Part shown: positions 1-7,757 of the stretch, piece after piece
How positions within the stretch are numbered: the stretch's first letter is position 1
How the letters are laid out: each line of letters opens with the position of its first letter
NCBI RefSeq assembly: GCF_016612535.1
Contig: NZ_JAENXS010000002.1
Span: 682,001-746,000, forward strand
Length of the DNA stretch: 64,000 bases
Direction: 5' to 3'
DNA from: Bradyrhizobium diazoefficiens
GTDB lineage: Bacteria > Pseudomonadota > Alphaproteobacteria > Rhizobiales > Xanthobacteraceae
Notes under the pieces: model-generated
The model's input: the letters and a program-made list of their open reading frames with translations, nothing else
Databases searched by the model: none
What the model was told of the DNA's origin: nothing
Made by a program: the position numbers and the translations under genes

Positions 1-455
1 GCGAGCGCGTGACGTCCTACTTCCAGGACTTCGGCGAATTCCAGTGCACCATCAGCGCGACGCTTAAATCGGGCTTCCTCATGGAGCTCGATATGACGCG
101 GGCGCGCCGTGCCTGGATGTCGGAAAAGCTGACCTGGCTCGAGAAGAAGCAAAAGGACGACAGCATCCAGGAGCTACGGCGCGACGCGCGCTACGTTCCG
201 CAGTCCTCGCATACCGTCCTGACGCTCGCCGACGGCTGCAGCCATCCGTGCTTCATCATCGACGTCTCCACCGCCGGCGTCGCGATCTCCTGCGAATATG
301 ACCCGCCGGTCGGAACCCCGCTTGCGGTCGGCGCCTGTGTCGGGCGCGTCATCCGCAAGTTCGACAACGGCTTCGCGGTGAAGTTCGCCGAGAAGCAGCA
401 GCGGGACGACCTCGCCCGCCTGGTCGTGCGCCAGACCGTGCCGCAGCCGGCCTGA
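1..455 (+). CDS. PilZ domain protein, 5'-truncated by window edge
   Basis: The reading frame is open from the window edge. A GTG at position 9 exists, but the protein almost certainly begins upstream. The visible part has a remnant of a first PilZ-like unit ending in a linker (EKLTWLEKKQ), then a second unit with RRDARY near the start, a D-STAGVAIS motif and GFAVKF near the end. These match the PilZ pattern (R-rich start, D/NxSxxG) that binds cyclic di-GMP. Tandem PilZ proteins of about 190 residues are common in Bradyrhizobium. The role is probably c-di-GMP sensing in the cytoplasm; the target is unknown. A diguanylate cyclase lies at the other end of the window, but no link is implied. Confidence 0.75.
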   Translation, partial: ERVTSYFQDFGEFQCTISATLKSGFLMELDMTRARRAWMSEKLTWLEKKQKDDSIQELRRDARYVPQSSHTVLTLADGCSHPCFIIDVSTAGVAISCEYDPPVGTPLAVGACVGRVIRKFDNGFAVKFAEKQQRDDLARLVVRQTVPQPA

Positions 456-613
456 AGCCCGCCGGACCAATCCGTCCCGCACCATCAGCTGGAGTGAGCG
501 GCCGCCTTACCGCCAACATCGCCGCCCTATCGCGGCCCCATTGCGGGATCAGCTTTTTGACGGTCCGCGCCTCGTGCCGGGCTTGATTTGCAGACTTGCG
601 ATCGGGGGACCGG

Positions 614-850
614 ATGGCAGTCGACAAGATCACCAGGGTTGGCCGGGTCACCGAGCCCGGGCGCTACATGTACACGTTCGGCTGGCTCACCATCACCGCC
701 TGCGATCTGGATATCTGGAAGCAATATCCGCAGGCGGCCTTTACGCTACTCGGGCAGCACACCTTGTCCGACGAGGTCGCCGGCGAGGAATTCCATCTCG
801 GCGCCTTCGATATCGCGCCTGACGCGCTACCGCCGTTTACCACCCATTGA
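614..850 (+). CDS. small hypothetical protein
   Basis: A 78-residue protein. I chose the ATG at 614 because a purine-rich GGGGGA lies just upstream (603-608); an in-frame start at 596 would lack one. It has no signal peptide, no clear membrane segment and no motif I recognise. The sequence is compact, with aromatic residues (YMYTFGW, DIWKQYP) in the first half and an acidic C-terminal half, suggesting a small soluble folded protein. It stands alone between the PilZ gene and a long non-coding stretch. The function is unknown. Confidence 0.55.
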   Translation: MAVDKITRVGRVTEPGRYMYTFGWLTITACDLDIWKQYPQAAFTLLGQHTLSDEVAGEEFHLGAFDIAPDALPPFTTH

Positions 851-1469
851 GGGCGGAAAGCGCGGACCCAGGTCACCTTGTGGGAGCCGGGGTTCGAACC
901 GGAGCAAGCAGTGCTTTGTGTGAGACGCCGTTGTGCACGCCGCAGGCCCGTTCGGGAATGCATGGCATGCGGGTTGCTTGATCAACGCCATGATAAAGAT
1001 ACCTCCCGCCGACCGGGCCTTCCTGCTGCTGCTCATCGTCTTCAGCCTCGGCACGTGCCTCGTGCGCGCCTTATAGGAACTAGAGCAGGTGCGGGCGCGC
1101 CGGACTGCGCCACCACCCCGCGGACGCACAACGAAGCGTGACTGGGCCGTTCCGACCGCCTGCGCGTTGTCCGGCGCGAGGCATTCCGCCTCTGGACTCG
1201 CTGCTCGCACGCGTGCATCGTGAATCGAAGAAACCCGCACATTGCCTTGATCTGACTTATCAATCACGATCCGATGACAGGCGCGCAACCGCTGCGGCCG
1301 ATGACGAATTGGCTCTGTCATGCAATTGATTGCGCTCGTATTCTACATTTGGAAGTCCTGATGAACGCCAGCTGTCACGCTTGTTAAGCAACGGGACAGC
1401 GAGTTCATGACAGATGGTCGCATCAGGAGACGTAGATAAGCGGACCAAGGGAACCTAATTTCGGCGCCG
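851..1469. other. long intergenic region with one possible small ORF
   Basis: A 619-base stretch between the small hypothetical and the PrsW gene. The only plausible coding element is a 28-codon hydrophobic ORF at 990-1076, listed separately. A GGTTCGAACC motif near 890 resembles a tRNA T-arm, but no cloverleaf can be built around it. I see no long repeat and no clear terminator. Confidence 0.5.
990..1076 (+). CDS. possible 28-residue hydrophobic small protein
   Basis: ATG at 990 to TAG at 1074-1076. The peptide starts MIKIPPADRAF and continues with one hydrophobic stretch (LLLLIVFSLGTCLV) long enough for a single membrane helix, ending RAL. The charge pattern (K, R before the helix; R after) resembles small bacterial membrane proteins. 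There is no strong ribosome binding site. It could be chance: GC-rich DNA readily produces leucine-rich frames. No function can be assigned. Confidence 0.25.
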   Translation: MIKIPPADRAFLLLLIVFSLGTCLVRAL

Positions 1470-2510
1470 ATGTATCTGATTGAAGCGTTACCCACCGTCA
1501 TCGGAACGGCCGCCATCGCCCCGGCGCTGCTGATGCTGTGGCTCGTCATTGCCGCCGAAGAACGCCCCGGACCGCCGGCCCAGGTCTGGACCGCCTTCCT
1601 GCTCGGTGCCGCCAGCATTTCGCTACTGGGTCTCGCCCGCGCACCCTTCACCAAGATGGTTGCGGCACCCGACAATCCCTGGGCCGCGCTCGCCATGCAT
1701 TCGGTCTTCGGCGTCGCGGTGCCCGAGGAGGCGGTGAAGGTGATCGCGATCGTGCTGGTCTCCTCGACCAAGCGGCGGACCTTCGCCAACCCCATGGACA
1801 CCGTGGTCTATGGTGCCGCAGTCGGCCTCGGCTTCGCCGCCTACGAAAACCTCGCCTATCTGGTCCAGCATGCCGAGATGTGGCGGTCGCTGGCGGCGCT
1901 GCGCAGCGTGCTCACCGTGCCGTTCCACGGCGCGCTCGGCATCATCGCCGGCGCCTATCTGACAATCGCGCGCGCCGGCACGGCGCTGGGGGCCAACCGC
2001 CGTCATCGCGACTGGTCCCGGCTCTCCAGCCGCCTGCTGATCTTCGCAGGCCCCTTGGCCCTGCATTCGGCCTTCGACTTTCCGCTGCTCACGCTTCAGC
2101 GCATGCCGGATCTCGATCCCAGCTTGCGGATGTGGCTCGGCGCCGCGAGCCTCCTGATCGGCTTCAGCTCGATCGCCTTTGCCATGCGCCTGGTGCGGCG
2201 CGTCGCCCGCCATCATGCGCCGCGGACCGAGATCGCGCGCGAGCGGCTCAGCCAGTTGCGGCGGATGTGGGCGCTGTGGCTTGCCGGCGGCGGTGTCGGC
2301 TTCCTCGGCCTCGCCTTCGTGCTGACCTCGATCCACCACTGGCTCATAAACCCTGAGCGCAATCTCACGCTGGCGCTGATCCCGATCGGCCTCACCTCGA
2401 TCCTGCTCGGCCTTGCGCTGCTGGCCGTCACGACCGCGATCTACGTTCTCGGCCGCAACCGCATCCGCACCAGCGGCGAAGGTTTTTCGTCAGCGCATGG
2501 CGGCGGTTGA
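1470..2510 (+). CDS. PrsW-family intramembrane metalloprotease
   Basis: A 346-residue polytopic membrane protein with about eight hydrophobic segments. The PrsW signature is visible in order: PEEAVK (E86, E87, K90), YEN at about 125-127 within the next helix, and H153 in PFHGALG, followed by a further HSAFDF motif. In the family the Glu pair and His residues form the metal-dependent active site in the membrane; the Bacillus founder cleaves an anti-sigma factor. The target here is unknown and no anti-sigma gene is nearby. The start is the first ATG after a non-coding region; upstream sequence gives only a weak ribosome binding site. Confidence 0.85.
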   Translation: MYLIEALPTVIGTAAIAPALLMLWLVIAAEERPGPPAQVWTAFLLGAASISLLGLARAPFTKMVAAPDNPWAALAMHSVFGVAVPEEAVKVIAIVLVSSTKRRTFANPMDTVVYGAAVGLGFAAYENLAYLVQHAEMWRSLAALRSVLTVPFHGALGIIAGAYLTIARAGTALGANRRHRDWSRLSSRLLIFAGPLALHSAFDFPLLTLQRMPDLDPSLRMWLGAASLLIGFSSIAFAMRLVRRVARHHAPRTEIARERLSQLRRMWALWLAGGGVGFLGLAFVLTSIHHWLINPERNLTLALIPIGLTSILLGLALLAVTTAIYVLGRNRIRTSGEGFSSAHGGG

Positions 2511-2584
2511 TCCGCGGGATGGCAAGCGCGGTGTGGGCGTACTAGATTGAGCCGCATCCGCTTCCTGTGACGTGAGAGGCCATC

Positions 2585-3163
2585 ATGACATCGCCCGAGG
2601 ACTTTTCACGGCTGCAATCCGCGATGAGCCAGGCGGTGAAAGCGCATTGGAAGGCCTTCCTGTTCGAGGGCATCCTGCTCGCCGTTCTCGGCGTCGCCGC
2701 GCTGATCCTGCCGCCGTTCGCGAGCCTCGCGATCGCGATATTCCTCGGCTGGATGTTCGTGATCAGCGGCATCGGCGGCTTGATCGCGACGTATTGGGCG
2801 CGCAGCACACCCGGCTTCTGGTGGTCACTGGTCTCGGCCGCGCTCGCCGTGCTCGCCGGCATGCTACTGTTGGCGCGGCCGATGCAGGCCGTGCTGACGC
2901 TGACCATCGTGCTCGGCGCCTATTTCCTTGCGGAGGGCGTCACCACCATCATGTACGCGCTGGAGCACCGTCGCGAGCTGAGCGGCCGCTGGTCGTGGCT
3001 GCTGATCTCGGGCCTCGTCGACATCGCGATCGCGTTCATGGTGATCACGGGACTGCCGAGCACGGCGGAATGGGCCATCGGCGTGCTCGTCGGCATCAAC
3101 CTGCTGTTCGGCGGCGTCACCTTGATCGGCATGGCGCTTGCGGCACGCAACAGCAACACCTGA
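2585..3163 (+). CDS. HdeD-like membrane protein (DUF308)
   Basis: 192 residues with a short cytosolic N-terminus (TSPEDFSRLQ) followed by six evenly spaced hydrophobic segments arranged as three helix pairs, as in the HdeD/DUF308 family. Glycines and small residues recur in each segment (GIGGLI, GILL-type turns). The E. coli namesake helps acid resistance at high cell density; the biochemical activity is unknown. GAGAGG precedes the ATG by a few bases. It stands alone, with the aromatic attenuator promoter beginning about 30 bases after its stop. Confidence 0.8.
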   Translation: MTSPEDFSRLQSAMSQAVKAHWKAFLFEGILLAVLGVAALILPPFASLAIAIFLGWMFVISGIGGLIATYWARSTPGFWWSLVSAALAVLAGMLLLARPMQAVLTLTIVLGAYFLAEGVTTIMYALEHRRELSGRWSWLLISGLVDIAIAFMVITGLPSTAEWAIGVLVGINLLFGGVTLIGMALAARNSNT

Positions 3164-3196
3164 GACGCCTCGTTGCGCCCTCCGCCGATTTGGGGG

Positions 3197-3225
3197 GTGA
3201 CAACCTGCCAATGGCACGCTATATG
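3197..3225 (+). promoter_or_regulatory. predicted housekeeping promoter of the aroG leader
   Basis: A -35 element GTGACA (3197-3202; five of six bases match TTGACA) and a -10 element TATATG (3220-3225) are separated by 17 bases. Initiation six to eight bases past the -10 would fall at about 3231-3233, on or next to the leader ATG at 3233. That geometry predicts a leaderless or nearly leaderless transcript. Confidence 0.65.
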
Positions 3226-3232
3226 AGCCGCC

Positions 3233-3313
3233 ATGATCACCGTTGCCACCAGCTTTTATTGGTACTTTAGCTACGACAGCTCGCTGGCGGTGGGAGGATC
3301 ACGCTCAATCTGA
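3233..3313 (+). CDS. aromatic leader peptide of the DAHP synthase attenuator
   Basis: A 26-codon ORF, ATG at 3233 to TGA at 3311-3313. Residues 8-14 read FYWYFSY, so six of seven codons specify Phe, Tyr or Trp. There is no Shine-Dalgarno sequence, but the predicted transcription start coincides with the ATG, so leaderless initiation is likely. The ORF overlaps RNA segments 1 and 2 of the attenuator. Ribosomes would stall in the aromatic run when charged tRNA-Phe, tRNA-Tyr or tRNA-Trp is scarce. The residue run, spacing, alternative pairings and downstream terminator all fit a regulatory peptide for the next gene, whose product feeds synthesis of all three amino acids. Confidence 0.85.
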   Translation: MITVATSFYWYFSYDSSLAVGGSRSI

Positions 3314-3362
3314 CAAATTGCAGCATCTAGTCCGAACAGCCGCCAGACCTGGCGGCTTTTTT
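3246..3362 (+). promoter_or_regulatory. transcription attenuator ahead of DAHP synthase
   Basis: Alternative pairings are visible. Segment 1 (3246-3253, CCACCAGC) pairs with segment 2 (3283-3290, GCTGGCGG) at seven of eight positions, enclosing the aromatic codons. Segment 2 (3284-3290, CTGGCGG) is perfectly complementary to segment 3 (3340-3346, CCGCCAG), forming an antiterminator. Segment 3-side bases 3338-3345 pair with segment 4 (3350-3357) as an 8-bp perfect hairpin with a GACC loop and a T-run through 3362. A ribosome stalled at the aromatic codons would mask segment 1, allow 2:3, and prevent the terminator. Confidence 0.85.
3338..3362 (+). terminator. intrinsic terminator of the attenuator (3:4 hairpin)
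   Basis: AGCCGCCA and TGGCGGCT flank a GACC loop, followed by a T-run (3357-3362). It lies upstream of the aroG ribosome binding site, so it must be conditional for the gene to be expressed. Confidence 0.9.
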
Positions 3363-3400
3363 ATTGGCCGGCAGGTTCGAGAAACAGACAGGAGCCCGCC

Positions 3401-4486
3401 GTGCTGAGCACGACCGACGATCTTCGTATCCGCGAACTGAAAGAGCTGAGCACGCCTGAGGAGGTGATGCGGGAGGTCCCGCGCACCCTCACGGCAACCC
3501 GTGTGGTGATGGCGGCGCGCAACGCCATCCATGCCATCCTCAACGGCCAGGACGACCGGCTTCTCGTCGTCGTCGGCCCCTGCTCGGTGCATGATCCGAA
3601 GGCTGCAATCGACTACGCCGAGCGGCTGGCAAAACTGCGTGAGGACCTTGCCGATCAGCTTGAGATCGTGATGCGGGTCTATTTCGAGAAGCCGCGCACC
3701 ACCGTCGGCTGGAAGGGCCTGATCAACGATCCTGATCTCGACGGCAGCTTCGATATCAACAAGGGTCTGCGGCTGGCGCGCAACGTGCTGTCAGCGGTGA
3801 ACAATCTCGGCCTGCCGGCCGGCGCCGAATTCCTCGACATGACGACGCCGCAATACATCGCCGACCTTGTGTCCTGGGCCGCGATCGGCGCGCGCACGAC
3901 CGAGAGCCAGATCCACCGTGAGCTGGCCTCAGGCCTGTCCTGCCCGGTCGGATTCAAAAACGGCACCGATGGCAATGTGCGGATCGCGGCGGACGCAGTG
4001 AAATCGGCCTCGCATCCGCATCATTTCATGGCGGTGACGAAACTCGGCCGTTCAGCGATCGCATCGACTGCGGGCAACGAGGACTGCCACATCATCCTGC
4101 GCGGCGGCAGCAAGCCGAATTACGATGCGGCAAGCGTGGCGGAGGCCTGCAACGATCTGGCGAAATCCGGTGTCGCGCCACTGGTGATGGTGGATGCGAG
4201 CCACGCCAATTCGAGCAAGAATCCGGAAAACCAGCCGCTGGTCACCGCCGACATCGCCGGCCAGATATCCGGCGGCGAGAGCCGCATCATGGGCGTGATG
4301 ATCGAGAGCAATCTCGTTGCCGGCCGCCAGGACGTGGTGCCGGGCAAGCCGCTCGTCTACGGCCAGAGTATCACCGATGGATGCATCGATTGGGCGACCA
4401 CGGCAACCGTGCTCGGGCAGCTCGCCGATGCGGTCGAGATCCGGCGCAACACCGCGCGCGCCGGACTGCACGAGCGCTCCGCGTAG
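3401..4486 (+). CDS. aroG: 3-deoxy-7-phosphoheptulonate (DAHP) synthase, class I
   Basis: 361 residues, the usual length for the AroF/G/H class. It condenses phosphoenolpyruvate and erythrose 4-phosphate, the first step of the shikimate pathway. Family motifs are clear: LLVVVGPCSVHDP near residue 55, EKPRTTVGWKG, the GFKNGTDG loop, and VMVDASHANSSK near 265. The GTG start at 3401 is supported by AGGAG at 3390-3394. Expression is probably controlled by the aromatic leader attenuator immediately upstream. Which of the three E. coli feedback types it resembles cannot be decided by eye, so the symbol names the reaction rather than the isozyme. Confidence 0.95.
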   Translation: MLSTTDDLRIRELKELSTPEEVMREVPRTLTATRVVMAARNAIHAILNGQDDRLLVVVGPCSVHDPKAAIDYAERLAKLREDLADQLEIVMRVYFEKPRTTVGWKGLINDPDLDGSFDINKGLRLARNVLSAVNNLGLPAGAEFLDMTTPQYIADLVSWAAIGARTTESQIHRELASGLSCPVGFKNGTDGNVRIAADAVKSASHPHHFMAVTKLGRSAIASTAGNEDCHIILRGGSKPNYDAASVAEACNDLAKSGVAPLVMVDASHANSSKNPENQPLVTADIAGQISGGESRIMGVMIESNLVAGRQDVVPGKPLVYGQSITDGCIDWATTATVLGQLADAVEIRRNTARAGLHERSA

Positions 4487-4498
4487 GCTGGGCCAAAG

Positions 4499-4532
4499 GC
4501 GGGCGGGGCGACGCTGTTCGCGCCCTGCCCGC
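4499..4532. terminator. strong hairpin between convergent genes
   Basis: A 12-bp stem (4499-4510 with 4521-4532, one G-T wobble) and a 10-base loop, just after the aroG stop and before the end of the convergent small gene. There is no long T-run on either side, so termination may be inefficient or Rho-assisted. Confidence 0.5.
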
Positions 4533-4545
4533 AAGGGTCTTTGGC

Positions 4546-4800
4546 TCAGCAGCCGCGGCAGATGCTCTTGATCTTCTTGTCGAGCGCTCGGTTTTCCTTA
4601 CTCAGGGGATCGTTGGGATCGCTGATATTCTTCTCATTCGGCACGTCGCCGGCTCGCGGCTGGCGGTGACCAACCGGCGCCGACGGCGTCGAGCCGGACG
4701 TCGCCCCGCCCGATGTCGACGAGCCCTTGGTGCCGGTCTGCGCGACGGCCACGCCGCCGAACAACACCAGAAGCGACAGTGCCACGACGATCTTCCTCAT
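4546..4800 (-). CDS. small exported hypothetical protein
   Basis: 84 residues. The ATG at 4798-4800 is preceded by GGAG, and the frame's longer upstream extension looks non-coding. A signal peptide (MRKIVVALSLLVLFGGVAVAQ) with an AVA-Q cleavage site is followed by a Gly/Ser/Thr-rich low-complexity stretch and a charged C-terminus ending in SICRGC. The two terminal cysteines could form a disulfide or bind something in the periplasm. It lies downstream of epmB on the same strand, about 50 bases away. The function is unknown. Confidence 0.6.
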   Translation of the reverse strand: MRKIVVALSLLVLFGGVAVAQTGTKGSSTSGGATSGSTPSAPVGHRQPRAGDVPNEKNISDPNDPLSKENRALDKKIKSICRGC

Positions 4801-4847
4801 TTTGCTGCTCCATTCCGCAAAGCCGGCGCCCCCTCGTCCTTCACCGC

Positions 4848-5942
4848 TCAGATCTCGGGCGGATAGAGATGAACGTCGCCGCAATAATCTACGATACGAT
4901 AGCGCGTTTCCGATTCCGCTTCACGCTCATCAGGTGCGGTATTTCGCGCCGCCAACACATAATTCGGGCCCACCGGCGATTTGCCGGCGCCGCCGGGAAT
5001 ATCGATGACGTAGTCCGGCTGACACAGCCCTGACACCCGCCCGCGCAACTGCCGCATCAACTCCTGCCCTGCCGCGAGCGTAGTACGCAGATGTGCCGTG
5101 CCCGGCGCGAGATCGCCGTGATGCAGGTAGTAGGGCTTGACCCGGCACTCGACGAAAGCCCGCATCAAATCCGACAAGGCGGCGACGTTGTCATTGACGC
5201 CGCGCAAAAGCACGGACTGGCTCACCATCGGAATCCCGGCATCGACCAGCTGCGCACAGGCGTCTCGCGCCGCTTCCGTCAGTTCGCGCGCATGGTTGGC
5301 ATGCAGTGCGACCCAGGTGGTCGCGCCTTCGACCCTCAGGGCAGCGACCATCTCGTCGCTGATGCGCGCAGGCTCGGCCACCGGCACGCGGGTATGAAGG
5401 CGGATGATCTTGACGTGATCGATGCCGGCAAGATCGGCCATGATCTCGCTCATCCGGCGCGGCGACAGCATCAGCGGATCACCGCCGGTCAGGATCACCT
5501 CCCAGATCTCGCTATGCGAACGGATGTAATCGATCGCCGCACGATAAGCGCTATCAGAGAGCGCGTTCTCCTTGCCAGGTCCGACCATCTCGCGACGGAA
5601 GCAGAAACGGCAATAGACGGCGCAGACATGAACAAGCTTGAACAACACGCGATCGGGATAGCGGTGCACGATGCCGGCGACCGGCGAATGCGGGTGATCG
5701 CCGATCGGATCGGCGTTCTCGCCGGGCTTCCTCTCTAGCTCTGCGGCGGTCGGAACGAACTGGCGGGCGATCGGGTCATCGGGATCTGAGTTGTCGATGA
5801 GTTCGACCAGCGCCGGCGTGATCGCGACCGCATAGCGCGCAGCAACGCGTTCGAGCACGGGCAGCGCCGCGGCGGGCACGAGGTCTGCGGCCACCAGTTC
5901 GGCCGGCTCGCGCAATGTCCGTGCAAGATTGGTTTTCGTCAT
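4848..5942 (-). CDS. epmB: EF-P (R)-beta-lysine synthase, radical SAM (lysine 2,3-aminomutase family)
   Basis: 364 residues of the KamA/EpmB family. The radical SAM cluster motif C107-x3-C111-x2-C114 (CAVYCRFC) is intact, followed by a TGGDPLML motif and a C-terminal PLP-binding region near YVIDIPGG. It converts alpha-lysine to beta-lysine for attachment to elongation factor P. The length is close to EpmB and shorter than clostridial lysine aminomutases, and the neighbours confirm the role. Its ATG overlaps the epmA stop by four bases (ATGA at 5939-5942), so the two are translationally coupled. Confidence 0.92.
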   Translation of the reverse strand: MTKTNLARTLREPAELVAADLVPAAALPVLERVAARYAVAITPALVELIDNSDPDDPIARQFVPTAAELERKPGENADPIGDHPHSPVAGIVHRYPDRVLFKLVHVCAVYCRFCFRREMVGPGKENALSDSAYRAAIDYIRSHSEIWEVILTGGDPLMLSPRRMSEIMADLAGIDHVKIIRLHTRVPVAEPARISDEMVAALRVEGATTWVALHANHARELTEAARDACAQLVDAGIPMVSQSVLLRGVNDNVAALSDLMRAFVECRVKPYYLHHGDLAPGTAHLRTTLAAGQELMRQLRGRVSGLCQPDYVIDIPGGAGKSPVGPNYVLAARNTAPDEREAESETRYRIVDYCGDVHLYPPEI

Positions 5943-7003
5943 GTCTCACTTAACGTTTCATCTGCAGGCGGCGTCCACACCACCTGATCAATCCGTGTTG
6001 CGCCGCTTGCCAGCATCACCAGCCGGTCGAAGCCGAGAGCGACACCGCTCGCCTCCGGCATGGCGGCAATCGCGGCCAAAAAGTCTTCGTCCAGCGGATA
6101 GGCCTCGCCGTAGCGACGCTGCTTTTCCGCCATGGATTCAGTGAAACGCTTGCGCTGCTCCCCAGCGTCAGTCAACTCTCCAAAGCCGTTGGCGAGTTCG
6201 ACTCCGCAGCCATAGACCTCGAACCGTTCCGCGACCCGCGGATCGTCTGCCTTCACCCGCGCCAGCGCCGCCTCTGGAGATGGGTATTCGAACAAAATGG
6301 TCAAACGCCCCTGCCCCAGATGCGGCTCGACATGCTCGACCAGGACCTTGCTGAAGATGTCCGACCAGGTGTCGTCCTCGGCCACGCGAACCTTGCCGGC
6401 GGCCGCCCGAGCGAGCGCGGCACGGTTACCCTCGTTGCCTGAGATTGTCGACAGCAGGTCAATGCCGGCGAAGCGCTCGAAGGCGCCTGCGACCGTCAGC
6501 AGCTCCGGCTCGGCGAAGGGGTCGGCGGTCCGGCCCCGGAACGCGAAGGTCCCGATCCCGGTCGCCTGCGCAGCCCGAGCGATGACAACCACAGTGTCGG
6601 CCATAATGGCATCATAGAGCGCACCCGCCCGGTACCATTCCAGCATGGTGAATTCGGGCAGATGGAGGTCGCCGCGCTCACGGTCGCGGAATACGCGGGC
6701 GAACTCGAAAATCCGCTCTTCGCCGGCCGCCAGCAGCTTCTTGCAGGCGAATTCGGGCGAGGTCCGCAGATAACGGCCGGCCCGGCTGCCATCGGGCCGG
6801 ATGAGCTCGGTCCGGGGGGCGTGAAGATGGGTCTCATTGCCCGGGGAGACCTGGAGGACGGAGGTTTCGACTTCGACAAAGCCCTGCTCGGCGAAAAAGC
6901 CCCTGAGAGACCCGGTGATGGCCCCCCTGGCTTGGAGGAACGGCCGCCGGTCAAGGTGCCGCCCGGGCGTCCAGAACGGCGAAATCGGCTTGTCCCCAGC
7001 CAT
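5939..7003 (-). CDS. epmA: EF-P lysine ligase (GenX/PoxA)
   Basis: 354 residues resembling the catalytic core of class II lysyl-tRNA synthetase without the anticodon-binding domain, as expected for EpmA. Class II motifs are visible: FVEVETSVLQVSPGNE (motif 1 region), LRTSPEFACKKLL and the FRDRERGDLHLPEFTMLEW block (motif 2), and GVALGFDRLVML near the C-terminus (motif 3). It transfers beta-lysine to a conserved lysine of EF-P. It is divergent from efp and leads the epmA-epmB operon. Confidence 0.95.
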   Translation of the reverse strand: MAGDKPISPFWTPGRHLDRRPFLQARGAITGSLRGFFAEQGFVEVETSVLQVSPGNETHLHAPRTELIRPDGSRAGRYLRTSPEFACKKLLAAGEERIFEFARVFRDRERGDLHLPEFTMLEWYRAGALYDAIMADTVVVIARAAQATGIGTFAFRGRTADPFAEPELLTVAGAFERFAGIDLLSTISGNEGNRAALARAAAGKVRVAEDDTWSDIFSKVLVEHVEPHLGQGRLTILFEYPSPEAALARVKADDPRVAERFEVYGCGVELANGFGELTDAGEQRKRFTESMAEKQRRYGEAYPLDEDFLAAIAAMPEASGVALGFDRLVMLASGATRIDQVVWTPPADETLSET

Positions 7004-7165
7004 TAACCGACCGCCCCCTGAGCCAGCAAAATGCTGGCATTCAATGACAAAATGCGTATGTTGCGGCCCGAAACGGGCGCCAAGGTCTGATTTGAGGCCC
7101 CAGGACCCCCATCAATTTGACCACGTCCTGGCCGGAGCCGGGCCAAGCAAGCAGGAAATACAGCT

Positions 7166-7732
7166 TTGAGAGTCATCGCCAGTTCTATTCGCAAGGGCAA
7201 CGTGATCGAGCAAGACGGCAAGCTCTATGTCGTCGTGACCGCCGAGAACATTCATCCCGGCAAGGGCACGCCGGTCAGCCAGATCGAAATGCGCCGAATC
7301 TCGGACGGGGTAAAGATCTCCGAGCGCTACAAGACCACCGACCAGGTCGAGAAGGCCACGATCGAAGAGCGCAACTTCACCTTCCTCTATGAAGATGGTG
7401 ACGGCTTCCACTTTATGAACCCAGAAACCTATGATCAGGTCCAGGTGTCCAAAGACGTTATCGGCGACGCGGCCGCCTATCTCCAGGAGAGCATGACGGT
7501 CAAATTGTCGACGCACGACGTCAACGTGGTGTCGATCGCGTTGCCACAGCGCGTGACGCTGGAAGTGGTCGAGACCGAGCCGGTGACCAAGGGCCAGACC
7601 GCCTCCTCCTCCTACAAGCCCGCGATTCTCTCGAACGGCGTGCGCACCACCGTGCCGCCGCACATCGCCGTCGGCACCCGCATCGTGGTCATGACCGAGG
7701 ACGGCTCCTACTCCGAGCGCGCCAAGGACTAA
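7166..7732 (+). CDS. efp: elongation factor P
   Basis: 188 residues, full length, relieving ribosome stalling at polyproline. The three-domain fold is apparent: an N-terminal KOW-like domain with the modification loop HPGKG, then two OB domains ([16 protein letters not shown]). K33 sits where E. coli EF-P is beta-lysylated. The start is TTG at 7166; it gives the conserved [13 protein letters not shown] start and no ATG fits better. The genes for its two modifying enzymes are divergent immediately upstream. No epmC-like hydroxylase is in the window. Confidence 0.96.
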   Translation: MRVIASSIRKGNVIEQDGKLYVVVTAENIHPGKGTPVSQIEMRRISDGVKISERYKTTDQVEKATIEERNFTFLYEDGDGFHFMNPETYDQVQVSKDVIGDAAAYLQESMTVKLSTHDVNVVSIALPQRVTLEVVETEPVTKGQTASSSYKPAILSNGVRTTVPPHIAVGTRIVVMTEDGSYSERAKD

Positions 7733-7757
7733 GCAAAGGATCGAGGAAGCGGAACTG

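Noticed and set aside
880..910. T-arm-like GGTTCGAACC, suggesting a tRNA or attachment site
   Set aside because: On either strand the T-stem has a mismatch and no acceptor, D or anticodon arms can be found at proper distances; no integrase is near.
1247..1263. TTGAT...ATCAA resembling an FNR/FixK box
   Set aside because: The spacer is seven bases rather than four, and it lies more than 200 bases from the next gene.
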